A stretch of DNA of 6,038 nt, from the NCBI GenBank assembly GCA_030425785.1, contig JAUHYJ010000244.1, positions 1 through 6,038 on the forward strand. The letters are read 5' to 3'. Shown here piece after piece: positions 4,622-6,038 of the stretch. The position numbers were made by a program, and so were the translations under genes. Positions within the stretch are counted from its first letter, which is position 1, and every line of letters starts with the position of its first letter. The notes below the pieces were generated by a model. That model made no database searches. It saw nothing but the letters and a program-made list of their open reading frames with translations, and was not told where the DNA came from. Source of the DNA: Acidimicrobiia bacterium (lineage in GTDB: Bacteria; Actinomycetota; Acidimicrobiia; Acidimicrobiales; Ilumatobacteraceae).

Positions 4622-6038
4622 ATGTCCGATGTCGACATCTCACGCGTGACCCGGCGTGTCAGCGACCAGCTCAGCCAGGTGCCGTACCTGCCCGGGCTCG
4701 ACGGCATGCGCGCGCTCGCGGTCATCGCCGTGCTCGTGTACCACGCCAACTCGAGCTGGTTGACGGGCGGCTTCCTCGGCGTCGAGGTCTTCTTCGTGAT
4801 CAGCGGCTACCTGATCACCCTGCTCCTGATGGCCGAGCGCGAACGCACCGGCCGTATCGATCTGGTCGCCTTCTGGGGGCGCCGGGCGCGCCGGCTCCTG
4901 CCGGCGCTGTTCACGATGCTGTTCCTGCTGCTGACCTACACCTGGATCTTCGAGTGGGACTCGCTCGGCCGCCTCCGCGGCGACTTCATCTGGGCGATCT
5001 TCTACGGCTCGAACTGGTACCAGATCTGGGTCGGCCAGGCCTACGGCGCCGCAGCCGACTTCGCCCCACTCCGCCACCTCTGGAGCCTCGCCGTCGAGGA
5101 GCAGTACTACCTGGTCTGGCCGATCGTCATGATGGCCCTCCTGCGTCGCAACGGCACCCGCCAGCTCGGGCTCACGGCGCGCTGGTTGGTGCTGGCGGCA
5201 CTCGTCGTGTCGGTGGTCACGGCGCTGCTGCACCACAGCGGCACGGTCGGCAGCTGCGCGATCACCCCCGAGGCCTACTGGTCGGTCGGCGAACGCTGCA
5301 TCTCGAAGCCGAACGCCCTCTACCTGTCGACGATCACCCGCTCGAGCGGACTGCTGCTCGGGTCGGCGTTCGCGATGATGTGGCGGCCGATGGCGATCAT
5401 GCGGGGGCCGCTGCGCGACGCCGACCGGGTGCTCGACGTCGTCGCCACGCTCGGTGTGGTCATCGTCGCCGCGCTGACCTGGTGGCTCAGCTTCGCGCCC
5501 GAGGCGTCCGGCGCCGACCCGTGGCTGTTCCGAGGCGGCTTCCTGCTCACCTCGGTCGCCACGCTGATGATCATCGCCGGGGTGACCCACCCGTACACGC
5601 TCACCGCACGATGGCTCGGGTCCCGGCCGCTCGTCTGGGTCGGGCTCCGGTCGTACGGGTTGTACCTGTACTCGTGGCCGATCTATCAGATCATCAAGAG
5701 TCCCACCCGCGCCGGTCTGACCGGGACGCAGTTCATCGTCGGCCTGTCGCTGACGGTCGTGGTCACCGAACTCTCCTACCGCTTCGTCGAGACGCCCATC
5801 CGCCGCCGCCGGGTCGGCCGTTGGTGGGCGGGGCTGCGCCGTCGACGCGACCCGGTGCCGCGCATGTTGGCCACCGGCGGTGCGATCGGGTGCGTCGCCC
5901 TGCTGGCGCTCGGTTCACTGTTCATGTCGCTCGCCGACGTGAACCAGACCGAGCTCGAGGCCCAGGCCGAGCAGAACCAGGACTCCGTGCAGAGCCTCGA
6001 GGGGCTGTTGCAGGGGGCGGCGACGACGTCACCGCCCG
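4622..6038 (+). CDS. Acyltransferase 3 family membrane protein (OafA/YrhL type), 3' end missing
   Basis: The first 472 residues of an integral-membrane O-acyltransferase; the frame is open to the window end. Family members move acyl groups, often acetyl, onto surface polysaccharides, peptidoglycan, glycolipids or antibiotics. Seen: PYLPGLDGMRALAVIAVLVYHA with the conserved Arg30 and catalytic-type His41, GGFLGVEVFFVISGYLIT (49-66), FWGRRARRLLPAL (84-96), LRHLWSLAVEEQYYLVWP (150-167), VGLRSYGLYLYSWPIY (340-355) and ELSYRFVETPIRRRR (383-397). About ten hydrophobic helices fill residues 30-385. After a basic cytoplasmic stretch (393-413), one more helix (about 415-437) leads into a polar Gln/Glu-rich linker. 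This is the usual layout of proteins carrying an extracytoplasmic SGNH hydrolase-like domain, which would lie beyond the window. Cys212 and Cys226, in the extracytoplasmic loop 205-230, could form a disulfide. Start ATG 4622 lies 71 nt from the divergent YbaK-like start. The substrate cannot be told. Confidence 0.93.
   Translation, partial: MSDVDISRVTRRVSDQLSQVPYLPGLDGMRALAVIAVLVYHANSSWLTGGFLGVEVFFVISGYLITLLLMAERERTGRIDLVAFWGRRARRLLPALFTMLFLLLTYTWIFEWDSLGRLRGDFIWAIFYGSNWYQIWVGQAYGAAADFAPLRHLWSLAVEEQYYLVWPIVMMALLRRNGTRQLGLTARWLVLAALVVSVVTALLHHSGTVGSCAITPEAYWSVGERCISKPNALYLSTITRSSGLLLGSAFAMMWRPMAIMRGPLRDADRVLDVVATLGVVIVAALTWWLSFAPEASGADPWLFRGGFLLTSVATLMIIAGVTHPYTLTARWLGSRPLVWVGLRSYGLYLYSWPIYQIIKSPTRAGLTGTQFIVGLSLTVVVTELSYRFVETPIRRRRVGRWWAGLRRRRDPVPRMLATGGAIGCVALLALGSLFMSLADVNQTELEAQAEQNQDSVQSLEGLLQGAATTSPP

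Noticed and set aside
4551..4643. 31-residue N-terminal extension of the YbaK-like protein
   Set aside because: It would overlap the divergent gene's start and promoter, has an odd Arg/His/Pro-rich composition, and is not part of the YbaK fold.
4640..4649. TCACGCGTGA in the acyltransferase start region, resembling the palindrome arm end CTCACGCGT
   Set aside because: It is a 10-nt self-complementary match inside a coding sequence without the rest of the 22-nt arm. Coincidence is more likely than a third copy.
4640..5590. Minus-strand open frame antisense to the acyltransferase gene
   Set aside because: Its Gln/Glu/Arg/His-rich composition is the mirror of transmembrane codons on the other strand. 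The plus-strand protein has all the acyltransferase 3 motifs.

Overview
The window is high-GC DNA (clearly above 60% by eye, with G or C at most third codon positions). The gene order sucC-sucD then purH, a GTG start and probable leaderless promoters suggest an actinobacterium. The SucD and PurH residues and the type of nuclease gene would fit the class Acidimicrobiia (Ilumatobacter-like marine lineages). That placement is inference, with no marker gene to prove it.

Layout, left to right: (1) the 3' end of sucC and a complete sucD, a two-gene operon for succinyl-CoA synthetase of the TCA cycle. (2) A roughly 1.2-kb islet at about 1299-2463, made of one minus-strand gene bounded by two near-identical long palindromes. 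The gene joins an AbiEi-type winged-helix domain to a DUF559/Vsr-like nuclease domain. (3) purH, the bifunctional enzyme of the last two steps of IMP synthesis, probably starting from a leaderless GTG just right of the second palindrome. (4) A minus-strand YbaK/EbsC-family gene (aminoacyl-tRNA deacylase-like), convergent with purH. (5) Divergent from it, the start of a large membrane O-acyltransferase (OafA/YrhL type), cut by the window end before its expected C-terminal SGNH domain.

sucCD and purH are core metabolism, the YbaK-like gene is probably translation quality control, and the acyltransferase probably modifies the cell surface. The islet between sucD and purH is the accessory part. 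In mycobacteria, as I recall it, sucCD is followed by a few genes and then purN-purH. Here purN is absent and the islet fills the space.

Three things deserve attention. First, the paired 22-bp-stem palindromes differ in the stem by one compensatory base pair, and the same 16-nt sequence faces inward from both toward the nuclease gene. Second, SucD appears to lack nine residues at the normally invariant GIGGDP loop, in frame. Third, PurH has Val where the cyclohydrolase catalytic Lys (GRVKTLHP) is expected.
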